Positions 26,801 to 35,300 of a stretch of DNA of 64,000 nt are shown in pieces (positions within the stretch are counted from its first letter, which is position 1; every line of letters begins with the position of its first letter). Source of the DNA: Lumbricus rubellus (Eukaryota; Annelida; Clitellata; Crassiclitellata; Lumbricidae); assembly GCA_945859605.1 (NCBI GenBank), contig OX243823.1:34076518-34140517 (forward strand), given 5' to 3'. The notes beneath the pieces are model-generated. The model was not told the origin of the DNA, ran no database searches, and was given only the letters and a program-made list of their open reading frames with translations. Made by a program: the position numbers and the translations under genes.

Positions 26801-29800
26801 CATGGTCAGCATGGCTTTCGATGGACTCAGACGGTTAGCGTTCAACATTAGAACTATGTGGGAGAGAAGTAGGAGGAAGAATATGGTGATGAAGGAAGTG
26901 GAGGAGGAGTGTGGGGTAGAGGATGGAGGGAGGAGAAGAAATTATAAGGTCATTGACTCATTGGGAGGAGAAAAGGGGGAAAGAGGAGGAAGAGGAGGAA
27001 GAAGAGTGTGGAGAAGGGGAAGGAGGGAGTAGAAGGAAAATTATAGGGACATTATAGGAACATTGGGAGGAGGAGAAGGAGGAAGAAGAAGAAGAAGAAT
27101 AAGAAGAGGGAGGAGGAGGAGGAGGATGGAGTAGAAGAAAAATATTATGATATGAACAAAAGGACAAGAGGATGAGAGAAAGGAGATGGTCGAAGAGTGA
27201 TTTGCTAGAATGCTCTGAATTCTCTGTTGCTGCAATGAGACGTACATATACATTGTGTTTATGTGTCTGTGTGTTTGCGTGTAGATCGGCTGAGATGGGA
27301 GAAGACGTTGTTCACAGGATGCGTCTTCCCAGATACATCCACCCACTGGTATACACACCTCCATTTAATACTCGCCATTACTTTACGTTACATACGTCAC
27401 ATATCAGTGGCATGTAATACCATGCTAATAATATACAGTCCAATGTTATACAAAGCAAAGCTATGCAATGTACTGTCCTGCATTGGCTGCTTGTCCCGTT
27501 CTAAATTGAGTTCGAGCTCAGTTTGCTAGTTTTCTAATCACTTCACGAAACAGCGCCTGAATATATTTACGACTACTGTTCTGAGACCCATTCCTCTGCT
27601 TCTGTGATGAGACTCAGGTCGCTTGGGAAGACCGACCTTTGTGTAAATTTCGCATTCTCGGTTGTTGGTCCCAGATGTTGGAATGTCAGTCTTCCACTGG
27701 ACATCAGATATTTTTATAGTAGTGCTATAGAATTTATTAGTCAGCATAGAAATGATGATGACAAAATTGATGTGTTTGGAATGCAGGGACTGACTCCATT
27801 CTCGACATATCATTCGATTGGAATGAAGATGATGTACAGCGTAATGAAGACGAATCACGAGAGCGACATCTATTGGGCGCACGCCGCTCTTACAAGAGAC
27901 GAAAAGTCAGACGTCGTTCTTGTTACCGACAAGTGAGTCTGCTCCTCTCTAATGCAAATGAAAGTTATATGATGATTGGTTGTGTTTAATTTGTTCACTA
28001 TATTAGTCTTTGTAAGTCTACCCTGGTGTTTGGAGGAGCATTTTACAGACTTAACCTACAGTTTGCGTTTTGTTGTTGTTGTTGTTGTATAGGAGAGTCT
28101 TTCTTCTGAAGAAGTCAAAGTCTTGGGGCGAGTGGTCAGTTGATTGGGAAGTTCCACTGTCCACTCTCAACGATCTTCCTCTCGTCGTTGATGGAAAACT
28201 TGTCCTGCGACTTAAAAAGGTCAGTCATCGATTATTCAAGTCTGAGTCTAGCTTTGTATAATTTCTTATCATAAATAAGTGTTATCAGACAGACACGTGT
28301 GTACATTTGTGGGGCGCGGTGCTGTAGTGGTGGCGTCGTTGCCTTGGAGCCAGAAGGTTCGAGGTTCGAATCCACCTCGCAGCGTAAGGAATTTGGGCAA
28401 GTCCTTCACTCACAATTGCTCAGCACTTCAGCGTGAAACTTCGATGCAGTGTCCGTCTGCATCGGGAGCGCCTCTGAGTAGAGAGAGCTTGAAGGGGTGC
28501 TATAACAAGTGCACATGTATACAAACAAACAAACATCTACATAAAAACGTATGTAATGTAAATCTTAAAGAATTTCTCAGCATCTGCAGTAGCCACATCA
28601 GCTTATGCATCTTCACCATATTATGATAGAATCAAGTGTGCAACAGCAGATGACAGGTCAAAATCCAGAGAGGTCAAACTGATAGAAGAGTGGTGATAAA
28701 ATGGTGATTGGTGGTCATGTGGTGTCGAGTTCGGATCATTCTCTTCTCTCCGTGGATGTCCTCTTAGTTTGACCTTCATGGTCTGACAACCTGTGCTTTA
28801 ATGAAACCTGATGTCACCAACCATTGACTGTAGTTTTCAATGAAAGACGATAAGAAAACCTGTCACAATTCATCTCCTTTATTAACCCTTTCCGGTCCAA
28901 TAAAATTTTTGTACCTTCCCACAGTAGTCCTAATATTTTTTAAGAAAACACGCATAACTATACACATGATACATGCATAGTACTATAATTATACATACAT
29001 AAATGCATACATAAATAATTATGTACATCCATACATGCATATATAACAATGCATACATACATACATACATACATATATATATACATACATACATACATAC
29101 AACATACATACATATACATGTTATGCTACCACTGTTCATACTACTGCATGATACATGCATAGTAGGCCTACTATAATTATACATACATAAATGCCTACAT
29201 AAATAATTATGTACATCCATACATGCATATATAACAATGCATACATACATACATATATATATACATACATACATACAACATACATACATACAACATACAT
29301 ACATATACATGTTATGCTACCACTGTTCATACTACTGCATGATACATGCATAGTACTATAATTATACATACATAAATGCATACATAAATAATTATGTACA
29401 TCCATACATGCATATATAACAATGCATACATACATACATACATACATATACATACATACATACATACATACATACATACAACATACATACATATACATGT
29501 ATACATACATAACGGTAATGGCAAGGAAATATCCATTGTGGGGGCAATGGCAGGGGTAATGGAAAGGGATAATGGAAGGGGATGATGTTGGTGGGGAGCA
29601 CTACATTCATTTTGGTCATTACTACTACTTTCATTATCTGAACTTCCCTCTAAAAATGCTAACACATACCACTTCGCTAGCTTTATAACGTTTTCTACTA
29701 GCAGCCATTTTTTCACGAAGATGTTTACTTTCGGTTTCATGCTATAAAAAGACCATTGAATTCTCAAAAGAAATAGATTTTTAGACTATTTACCTCAGAA

Positions 29801-30817
29801 CAGTCCAATGGCCAACTGTGTAGGACATTATGTCCCATACGGTGTGACTTTGGACCAGGATATGACAGCTACAGTCGATGTCCCCTGGTGTGGGCCAGTG
29901 GACCGGAATGGGAAAATTGAAATGTCCCATGGGGTGGGACTGTGGACCGGAAAGGGTTAAATAACAGACAAACTTCAATATACATGGTGCACCAAAACAT
30001 TTAACCACTAAGGATTTTTGCCAATCAATTATTTGAGATGTGACTTAACTAAATCGTTTTTTGTTGTGTTATGCTTTTTGATCGTCAAAAAACAGTGGGT
30101 GAACTCAATAAAAGTAATATAACTTTTGTTTCTGTTTGAAATATTTCGATGAAACTTGAAATATGAGTTAACTTTAAGTGTGTAAAACTTGATTTTAAAC
30201 ATTCTTACTTTCGGCCAAAATATTGGCAAATCCCTGATGGTCTAGCTTTTTGGCCCACCCTGTACATCTCTCTAACATTTGACGGTCTGATTTGACCTGA
30301 TTTGAGATTTCTGCTTTAGTGCACCCAGTGGTCAACTCAGCTATAATCAATAGACAACACTAACCACTAACTGCGATGGGAAGATGAGACGGTGAGGGAG
30401 AGGATTAGCCACCCGCCCTCATATGCCAAGGCTAAGAAAATGAAGTTGCTAACACTTAATTCATACCCATTGTGGCCTCGGGGCAATAGCTTAATGGACC
30501 GCCCTTCTTTTAGAACCTAATTTGTTAAATTAATGGCAAGTCCTTTGATGGACTCATTTCTCTCCTTTCCCCATGTCAAGGACCTTAGGACTATTCCATT
30601 GCCTGCTCAAGGGGTGAAGGGATGGCAATGAGTCCCATGTGTTCCACTGCAGTGCAGTGTATATGTTGATTTGTGGTGTGGTTGTGTTTATTCTGTGGAT
30701 GTTCAGAGTGACGTGGAGACGAGTTGGAAAGCACGAGAGAACAAGGAAATCGCTTGTTCAGATGAGGAACTTCTCAACTGGATCCAGAGGAAAATCTCCA
30801 AGGCAATGAAACTCTAA
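2..30817 (+). CDS. VPS13: VPS13-family lipid-transfer protein (A/C type), C-terminal 33 exons
   Basis: VPS13 proteins are rod-like lipid-transfer bridges at membrane contact sites. I read 33 exons: 2-76, 1412-1518, 1922-2093, 2396-2473, 7854-7928, 8065-8288, 8542-8656, 9729-9863, 10256-10342, 10942-11160, 11683-11766, 12451-12561, 14848-15000, 15670-15795, 16114-16244, 17606-17741, 18284-18428, 19881-20035, 20545-20784, 21579-21713, 22376-22527, 22999-23101, 23407-23529, 23710-23861, 24513-24708, 25257-25332, 25770-25855, 26341-26464, 26710-26833, 27285-27348, 27787-27932, 28093-28219, 30707-30817. All introns are GT-AG and every junction phase agrees, giving about 1,428 codons and a TAA stop. 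Family hallmarks include YSPYWIINKTTLP, PFWP, YTWDDP, LLLGLDVLGNPYGLVKDF and FFKGIGKGLMGLITKP. The 5' part of the gene (chorein domain) lies outside the window. The A/C assignment is inferred from the GIRSLLGHSVG stretch and the strand before LSPIKMHVSLSL; a D-type paralogue is less likely. The donor of exon 13 (GTTCTA) is weak. Confidence 0.95.
900..1010 (+). repeat. Decayed tRNA-derived SINE fragment
   Basis: The stretch has an A-box-like TAGCCAATTGGTTAGAGTAC, then a weak B-box-like segment and a GTAAGTAAGTAAG tail. It lies in VPS13 intron 1. A similar lone A-box-like segment is at about 10,485-10,530. Confidence 0.4.
1740..1830 (+). repeat. SINE/LINE shared 3' tail fragment
   Basis: GGGAGCGCCTCTGAGT, then TTGAAGAGGCGCTATACAAA and an (AATG)n tail. 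It is one of about a dozen dispersed copies in the window. Others on plus: 2805-2880, 6000-6055, 36765-36920, 38330-38420, 56365-56410. On minus: 7383-7595, 20840-20890, 21295-21365, 50150-50230. Confidence 0.7.
2480..2560 (+). repeat. 14-bp tandem repeat
   Basis: CTTAGCAACGGTAG is repeated five to six times starting a few bases after the exon 4 donor. It is intronic, with no coding role visible. Confidence 0.85.
3101..3684. mobile_element. Foldback-type MITE, TA target site (family with 60,620-61,390)
   Basis: The ends are CACTGTGTCCGCGTTAAAGT and its inverted complement, flanked by TA on both sides (3099-3100, 3685-3686), as expected for Tc1/mariner-type insertion. The left arm is long and the right arm is internally shortened. 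The core holds a 150-base open stretch (3387-3536) that is also open in the second copy. No transposase is present. Confidence 0.85.
4211..4664. mobile_element. TIR element with TGT...ACA ends and possible 4-bp duplication ACGG
   Basis: The left end TGTCACAAAATAGAGTATCC is mirrored by the right end GGATACTCCTTTTCGTGACA. ACGG flanks both sides (4207-4210, 4665-4668). The inside is AT-rich with C/G runs and has no open frame. TGT ends with a 4-bp duplication would fit Ginger-like elements, but this rests on the ends alone. Confidence 0.6.
5012..5068 (+). repeat. 14-bp tandem repeat
   Basis: TGTGATGAAACCAT is repeated about four times inside VPS13 intron 4. The rest of this intron outside the listed elements shows nothing I recognise. 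Confidence 0.8.
5707..5960. mobile_element. Short TA-flanked MITE (family with 29,983-30,262)
   Basis: Flanked by TA at 5705-5706 and 5961-5962. The imperfect inverted ends are CAGGATGCAACAAGAAAGAC and the complement of GGCGCACCCTG. The interior (ATAACTTTTGTTCTGTTTGAA) is shared with the element at 30 kb. It is non-autonomous. Confidence 0.7.
6615..7067 (-). mobile_element. LINE fragment: C-terminal reverse transcriptase plus 3' tail (CR1/L2-like)
   Basis: Read on the minus strand, about 110 codons give the typical end of a non-LTR reverse transcriptase: DVLHWLPFSQRVTYR, then APVYLQEL, then RAFSVVGPATWNGIP. The stop is followed by GGGAGCGCTTCTGAGTAG...GAAGAGGCGCTATATAAA and an (AATG)n tail. 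The same tail ends the SINEs in this window, so this LINE probably supplied their 3' end. It is 5'-truncated. Confidence 0.8.
7383..7595 (-). repeat. Two tandem SINE tail copies
   Basis: CTACTCAGAGGCGCTCCCGACTAA-type sequence occurs twice (about 7438-7480 and 7562-7600), each followed by a CGTGGACTCTGAATC segment. This is two minus-strand SINE 3' ends or a local duplication in VPS13 intron 4. Confidence 0.7.
9006..9075 (-). repeat. Second dispersed repeat family (GTGCCAGTCCCAAGCCTG type)
   Basis: CTTGGGACTGGCATTACCA read with GCGCCCTCCACCTCTTTTC matches copies at about 6125-6210, 36960-37060 and 39815-39925 (plus) and 31870-31935 and 39010-39120 (minus). Better copies end in GTGTCGTTAAAC. 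It is probably a SINE, but I see no clear tRNA head. Confidence 0.55.
11776..12129 (+). repeat. 350-bp graded trinucleotide array (GAT, GGT, GGC/GGT, GAC/GGT)
   Basis: It begins 9 bases after the exon 11 donor. Blocks follow in fixed three-base register: GAT repeats, GGTGGT breaks, a pure GGT run, a long GGC-GGT alternation, then GAC-GGT and GAC-GAT. Read-through from exon 11 meets TAA before the array, so it is intronic. Its long open frames in several phases (poly-V/A or poly-P/S) are low-complexity artefacts. Confidence 0.9.
13444..13500. repeat. Perfect 24-bp inverted repeat (hairpin)
   Basis: Two perfect 24-base arms, starting TGTATAGAAATGTTCTC and separated by 9 bases, lie inside the hAT element's internal repeat tract. 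Confidence 0.9.
13765..14203. mobile_element. Harbinger-like MITE nested in the hAT element
   Basis: The ends are GGCGTAAAAAAAAATTGTTG and the complement of the right end (CATATTTTTTTTTAGGCC), flanked by TAA on both sides (13762-13764, 14204-14206). A 3-bp TWA duplication is typical of PIF/Harbinger. Subterminal GTTTCCGGTAAC repeats are inverted. A second copy is at 38,580-39,004. There is no coding capacity. Confidence 0.75.
15110..15310 (+). repeat. GT-rich minisatellite in VPS13 intron 13
   Basis: A unit of about 45-50 bp containing TCTGTTGTGCAGGTGTGTGT occurs three times. It is followed by a second array (15,400-15,660) of TGTCTGTATATATGTCTG. Together they fill most of the 669-bp intron between exons 13 and 14. 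Confidence 0.85.
16399..16743. mobile_element. hAT MITE (CAGTGGTTCCCAAC ends)
   Basis: The ends are CAGCAGTTCCCAACCTGTGG and the complement of GTTGGGAACCACTG. The 8-bp duplication ATTTAGAG is perfect (16391-16398, 16744-16751). GTGGCCC-type repeats sit near both ends. Non-autonomous, in VPS13 intron 15. Confidence 0.9.
16810..16950 (+). repeat. 15-bp AT-rich tandem repeat
   Basis: TTTGTAACATAA-type units, drifting to TTTTTAACATAA and TTTCTAACATAA, are repeated about ten times. Confidence 0.8.
18893..19880 (+). repeat. VPS13: 149-bp tandem array of decoy splice acceptor plus truncated exon
   Basis: The intron end and the first 58 bases of exon 18 are repeated in tandem. The exon starts fall at 18,987, 19,136, 19,285, 19,434, 19,583 and 19,732, then the true exon at 19,881: exact 149-bp steps. 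Each decoy has the same pyrimidine tract, TTTATCAG acceptor and the DDSDGEVGPKHVYLRQNTR reading, but breaks off after CGCAC into ATAAATCAG, so TAA follows at once in frame. Only the last copy continues into GACAAAGTCGTC. The five copies after the first look identical; the first is more diverged. The true acceptor reads TTTGTCAG. Confidence 0.95.
22545..22880 (+). repeat. GGTGGAT/GGTAGGT-rich minisatellite
   Basis: A degenerate G/T-rich repeat fills most of VPS13 intron 21. Its minus-strand open frame is low complexity and not a gene. Confidence 0.7.
23165..23330 (+). repeat. Degenerate tandem repeat (ATAAGCTGTCTGTAT)
   Basis: Units of about 27-30 bp containing GCTATAAGCTGTCTGT or GGCTGCCTGCTTAT alternate in VPS13 intron 22. 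Confidence 0.6.
25990..26165 (+). mobile_element. Possible LINE 3' end remnant
   Basis: One frame reads MSWEEAEDWRWTGTSARC followed by a short basic tail and a stop. That resembles the WEEA...W end of some non-LTR retrotransposon ORF2 proteins. The upstream frame is broken. It lies in VPS13 intron 27. Confidence 0.4.
27545..27720 (+). mobile_element. LINE reverse-transcriptase C-terminal fragment
   Basis: The plus frame gives APEYIYDY, then RLRSLGKTDLCV, then FAFSVVGPRCWNVSLPLDIR, the usual C-terminal end of CR1/L2-like reverse transcriptases. It continues open into VPS13 exon 31 only by chance, since the exon acceptor at 27,786 is clear. Confidence 0.75.
28311..28530 (+). mobile_element. 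Full-length tRNA-derived SINE
   Basis: The head GGGGCGCGGTGCTGTAGTGG resembles a tRNA 5' half. GGTTCGAGGTTCGAATCC is a good B box. The body contains TTGGGCAAGTCC, and the 3' end is GGGAGCGCCTCTGAGTAG...GAAGGGGTGCTATAACAAG with an (AAAC)n tail. The head is not a plausible functional tRNA gene. The 3' part matches the LINE end at 6.6 kb. Confidence 0.85.
28886..29956. mobile_element. piggyBac-like element, TTAA target site
   Basis: The inverted ends CCCTTTCCGGTCC and GGACCGGAAAGGG are each flanked by TTAA (28882-28885, 29957-29960), the piggyBac signature. About 28,960-29,510 consists of three tandem copies, each about 180-190 bp, rich in ACATACAT and containing GTTATGCTACCACTGTTCAT. Near the right end, TGGGAC/TGTCCCAT-type motifs repeat. 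No transposase is present; the minus-strand MYVCMYVC frames are repeat artefacts. Confidence 0.85.
29983..30262. mobile_element. TA-flanked MITE beside the piggyBac element
   Basis: TA is at 29981-29982 and 30263-30264. The left end CATGGTGCACCAAAAC pairs with the complement of GTTTTTGGCCCACCCTG-like sequence on the right, and GGATTTTTGCCAAT is inverted further in. The interior matches 5,707-5,960. It lies in the last VPS13 intron. Confidence 0.7.
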
Positions 30818-31937
30818 GGTTACGTTTTCTTGGATCCACAGTTTTCAGAAGATGGTCTTCAATGTCTAACAGCAGAAGGATATCTTGACACAAGTCCTAC
30901 TGAGAGCAATTCTCATCATCATCAACAACTGGAAGCTCTTCTGATAACATCATCTTTAGGAAACCTTCTTACTTTTCCTCAAAAGAATGCTTTTGAATAA
31001 TCATTGTAAATGCCGTAAAAAATTGCAACAAATTAAGCTTATTGCATAAAAATGCAGATTGTCGTGAACAAAAGTTCTAGGTGATTTTTGCAATTGGAAT
31101 ACCCTACCTGCCTATGTCACACGCATGCGCCTATTCTTGACTCTATTAGCTCAAGTGCTTTTAAACATGTCTTTCCCATATAATTGAAAGATCCTCCTCT
31201 TCTGAAGTTTGAAGGAACCTCTTCTGAATTTGGAAGATGCCTCAAAACGTAGAGTGAATGTTGTGTTTAAATGCAGAAAGCAGACAAAGCATTTCATTTA
31301 TAATAATTATTGTGACTTGACGAATTCTGTCGATGTTGTAAAGTCGCAGTAAATGTGCAGACGCCACGTCAACATTCCCGCTGTTCTTTGTCATATCTGA
31401 CGATTGTGTCAAAAGAGTTCAAACTCTATGAAGCACAGCATTATACGAAGATAATAAGAAGGTTCTGATCCATTAAAAGCATCGCATTAGATGAAAATTT
31501 TGTAAACTTACCAACCTGTTTAAACACAGCAATAGATGATGATGTAAATGCTTCTGACCCATTCAAACATTGCTTTCGAGGGAGGTGTCCAAACGCTTTC
31601 TGATCCTTTGAAATATTTCTCAAAGTTGATTCTTTAAAATATTTCTAAAAGTTTGGTATTGAAAGAACGTCCAAACTGTGTCAGTTGCAAAAGGACATTT
31701 TTATTGTAAAAGAAATCCACGACACTGCTTGGTGTTTCTGTACTGAAACAATAACTCTACTTCATACAATACCAAATAGTTGTACACGAAGAACTCCTGC
31801 TTTGTCACTAATGCAAGAATCTGCAATTTGTAGCATTAATAATATCTGTTTAATTGTGCGGTGTCATCACAAAGGTGATTAATGTCACCCTCCTTCTTTC
31901 TCCATTTTTGGGACTGGCATTACCAGAGCAGTGGCGA

Positions 31938-32326
31938 CAGGGCCGGCCTTAGGTAAAATGGCGCCCTAGGCAAAGCATGCATTTGGCGCCCCTGCATGCA
32001 TTTGGCGCCATAGGCTAAGCAAAGCATAAGCTACATTTCGCACCCTCAGATCCCCACTCAAATTCAATTGTTCTGCCCACGTCAGAATCCAAAGATGAAC
32101 CAGCCAGAGCCTCTACACTCAGCTGAGTAATTTATATTTTTGCTATATTTTTATTAGTAGGCCTACGCTGAAGGTTGGATAAATCATAAACTTCAATTTC
32201 GTGCACAATGGCTAAAAGTTAAAAAAGGCCATAAACATACATTTTTGTGCAAATTACTCCCCCCGCACTATAGAATTTAGCGCCCCAGGTAACTGCCTGC
32301 TTTTCCTGTGCCTAAGGCCAGCCCTG
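31938..32326. mobile_element. hAT-like MITE (CAGGGCCGGCCTTAGG ends)
   Basis: The ends are CAGGGCCGGCCTTAGG and CCTAAGGCCAGCCCTG, with GGCGCCC repeats next to them, a pattern common in hAT elements. The flanking 8 bases do not match, so the call rests on the ends. Confidence 0.6.
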
Positions 32327-32329
32327 ATC

Positions 32330-35300
32330 TTCACTGTCGAAATTGATCGAGTGTCACGTAGTCTGAATTATTATAGCTGATGACTGACTGCATGGCGCTG
32401 ACATTGACAGATGTAATTTATCAAGTTTTCCAGTAGACCTAGGTATTTTGTTTATGCTGACTTCTGTCTTCTGTTTTTCTTACGACTTTGAGCACCCGAT
32501 AATTTTTGACGCTTCATGGAATCATAGGGTTTGATATATCATTTAATTTTTAAGATCAAAATATTCACACAGTTGTTGGCGTATTCAGACGATCAAGACT
32601 GATGTCACATGTCAGTATTAGCCCATAGACATCGGGTCTGTTATAGACATAGACTACAAAGCACAGAGTAAAGGAATGCCGTTAAAAATGAACTTTATTA
32701 GTCGATGTAGAATTCATGCAGTCCTTGAAATTGAATTAGACCTGTCTGAATTGGTGCAATGAAATCAATAATTATTTTTAATTCTTTCCAAAGTCTTCAG
32801 TCTGTTTAAAAGAATAAAGTGCAAAAAAATCGCCGGTGCCGAACCAAAAACAATTGATGTTTGTTTTGTCTTAGAAGGAGGTTAATCGGTGCAAACTTGA
32901 AACTTGGAACTTATTTTGATTTTGCCAAACTTTCTCGATTAACTCTAATGTTGATGATATGACGTGCTGCTACTCTAGGATGTAATTCAGTATTGTAATG
33001 TTTTAATGTAATGTAATGTAACAAAAGGTTTATTTAGAGCCTCCAAGAAGCGCTCCTTGTATGGCTATCTAACTTACAGTAGGCAGAAACTGTTGAAATG
33101 AATCAATTGAAACGTTGCTAATTATTAGTTACTTTTTAAGGAAACTATGTTGCAAAAAAGATCAGTGATCAGAGTACATTCAGTTAGATGGTATTTATAT
33201 TTAAATGTGGATTGTTGTTGCAAGGGACGGTCTGATACCAATGCTGAAAGCCACTGTCAATGGCTAAACAGCATTTATTTATCAACGAGGTATAAGAAGA
33301 AAACAGGTGTTTTAGGTTTCCCGGTTCAAATCATTATTTGACTGTTTATTCAAGTATTTATAAATATTATTTTGTCTAATTAATTCCCTCACTTTTGAAG
33401 TTTAAATCTGAGCAATTACCTGCATAATTATTTGTTTTCACAGTTGAGTTGAATCTCCTTGATAATGAGAAGCACTGATGATTAGGAAGATTATGATAAT
33501 GCTGCTGCTGATGATAATGATGATGATAACAAATTCCATATGTAGGGCATCTGTACAGTGATTAGATAAAAACGTTTCTGTTTGTTTGGATCCCTGGTTG
33601 TCCCAGTTAGCTACAACCCTTGTTTTATTCTCATTTTATAAGAAAGCGTTAATATTGCATAATCTTTTCTTTTTCAACCACAGACCGTACATTTAGGACT
33701 ATAATTATACAGACATTTTCTGTTAGATTAAGCTGTTGGGTTAAACATACTTACAATGAAGGTTTGCAACGAAGTTTAATGGGCTGGAATTCCGTGTATT
33801 TGGTTTGAGATTTGAACGTGTTTGTGTATACATGTGGGTGAATCCGATTTTAGTCAGATTCACTGTTTTTCTTTAATAAGCAAATGTAGATCTTTTCTCA
33901 AAATACTTTTTTCCAGTAATTAGAGTTTGAAGCACTGAGTGATAGACTTTGTTTTTAGAATCACTGACAGTTTATGGGAGAAAGAAATAATTATATTCAA
34001 TCTGTCCAAACATTACTTGATTATTATGGAAACAAATTAATATACCGATAGGTAGGAAATGTTGTTTTTAAATATTTGTTGTTGAAATTTGTTAAATTTG
34101 TCGTGCTTAAATGTGCATATTCAGCTTTATAAGAAATATTAATGAAATGAAGTTTAATTGTGTGCTTACCCTTGAAAATGTGTGTATATTCAACCATGGA
34201 AAAATTTGTTAATGAATAGTCTTAATTCTTAATGATAAAGATCGGTTCTCAGACTCTCAGTATTACAGATTTTGTCTTTGCATAATTATGAGGTTAATTG
34301 TTATTACATTGAAATTCACTGCTGGGGTTTCCAAGTTTCCAGTAAATCTTCACCAGTTTTTGGTGTTAAGGTATTGACTATTTATTTCTTGATTACTTCT
34401 GATGATCAGAAATTACTGTAAATGAAGATGTTAGCATAATATTAGCAAGTGAAAGGAATTTATAAACTGCATTAAAAATTTCTTTCCACTTTCGTCTGAT
34501 CTGCCAGTTTCTTTTGTACTCTTTTATACTCTTTGTCTTTTATTGATTGGTTCCTTTATTATTTGCATTGTTTGTTTTAAACTGAGATTTAAATTTCATT
34601 CTAATTTCAGTTTAGTTTTTTGTTGATTATTGTGCAATGTGGAAATATCAAATTTATGAGCTTAGATGTTTATGTCATTGCCGGTGTTCTGGTGGAATGT
34701 GTAGCAAGGTTGGTTACAACTTACAACGTCTATATAGCACATGTAATAAAAGTATTTAATGTTTTAAATATTTAATGTCTTAGAAATTTCATGTCTTTGA
34801 TATTTAGATTTAAAATATTACAAGATTATGGGGCATTGCAGTTTTTTATGATTTTAAATATTTGATCTTCTTGAATATTATTATTTTAAAGACATTTCTA
34901 ATTCACTGCAATGTTTTCAGTATGTAAAAATATCTTAAATATTCTCATGCTTGAAATATTTGTTTAAATGCATTCCTAATGTATAGCAGATTTTATATGA
35001 CATTTCTGGCTTGTTTAGATGAATCAATTATACTTAGTTAAATTATTAATTAATTAATTAATTATTGTTTCATTGTTATAATTTTTCTGCAGAATTTATG
35101 TAATTCCAGTTGAATGATCTGATGACTTTTTCTTAATGGGTAAGGATTACACAAATCGGTTTTAGACTTACAATTTTTTTAGCATGACTTTTTTGACATC
35201 AAGTCAGTCAGTTGGATGTATTTGACTGCTTTGCATACATGACAACCATTTCATATTTTCTATCAATTTTTCAACCGATTGGTGGCACTAGCTTTAGCTA

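Larger units (their letters stand above)
21579..27348 (+). other. VPS13: VPS13 exons 20-30: WIQIDNQL strand region and ATG2_C-like helical region
   Basis: Residues about 857-1301. Exon 20 ends in HWIQ and joins IDNQLSDAVFP in exon 21, the WxQIDNQ motif of the family. Exons 23-24 give LHLSPIKMHVSLSL, and exon 25 gives the strongly conserved LGLDVLGNPYGLVKDF. Exons 25-29 form the amphipathic-helix region (VPS13_C/ATG2_C-like), which associates with membranes or lipid droplets in known VPS13 proteins. Exon 28 departs from the family: where glycine/lysine-rich helices are usual it has a long hydrophobic run (ANSFAMGVCLGL-like). Exon 29 must end at a GTTAGC donor (26,834) for the phase to fit exon 30, whose RMRLPRYIHP is the usual start of the last domain. 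Confidence 0.85.
27787..30817 (+). other. VPS13: VPS13 exons 31-33: C-terminal PH-like domain and stop
   Basis: Residues about 1302-1428 encode the final PH-like module, including the strands DVVLVTDKRVFLLKK and WSVDWEVPLSTL. The last exon lies 2.5 kb downstream of exon 32, behind a SINE, a piggyBac-like element and a TA-flanked MITE, and ends in SKAMKL followed by TAA at 30,815-30,817. The protein stops soon after the PH domain, as in A-type proteins. The exon 32 donor (28,220) and exon 33 acceptor (30,706) agree in phase 0. Confidence 0.85.

Noticed and set aside
27604..27936. Single 110-codon gene across 27,604-27,936
   Set aside because: It is a LINE reverse-transcriptase tail running by chance into VPS13 exon 31; the acceptor at 27,786 separates them.
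28311..28385. Possible tRNA gene
   Set aside because: Poor cloverleaf, and it is continuous with a SINE body and tail.
28930..29767. Long minus-strand frames with MYVCMYVC repeats
   Set aside because: Caused by ACATACAT repeats inside the piggyBac-like element.
31938..32326. Eight-base target duplication for this hAT-like element
   Set aside because: AGTGGCGA and ATCTTCAC do not match; only the ends support the call.
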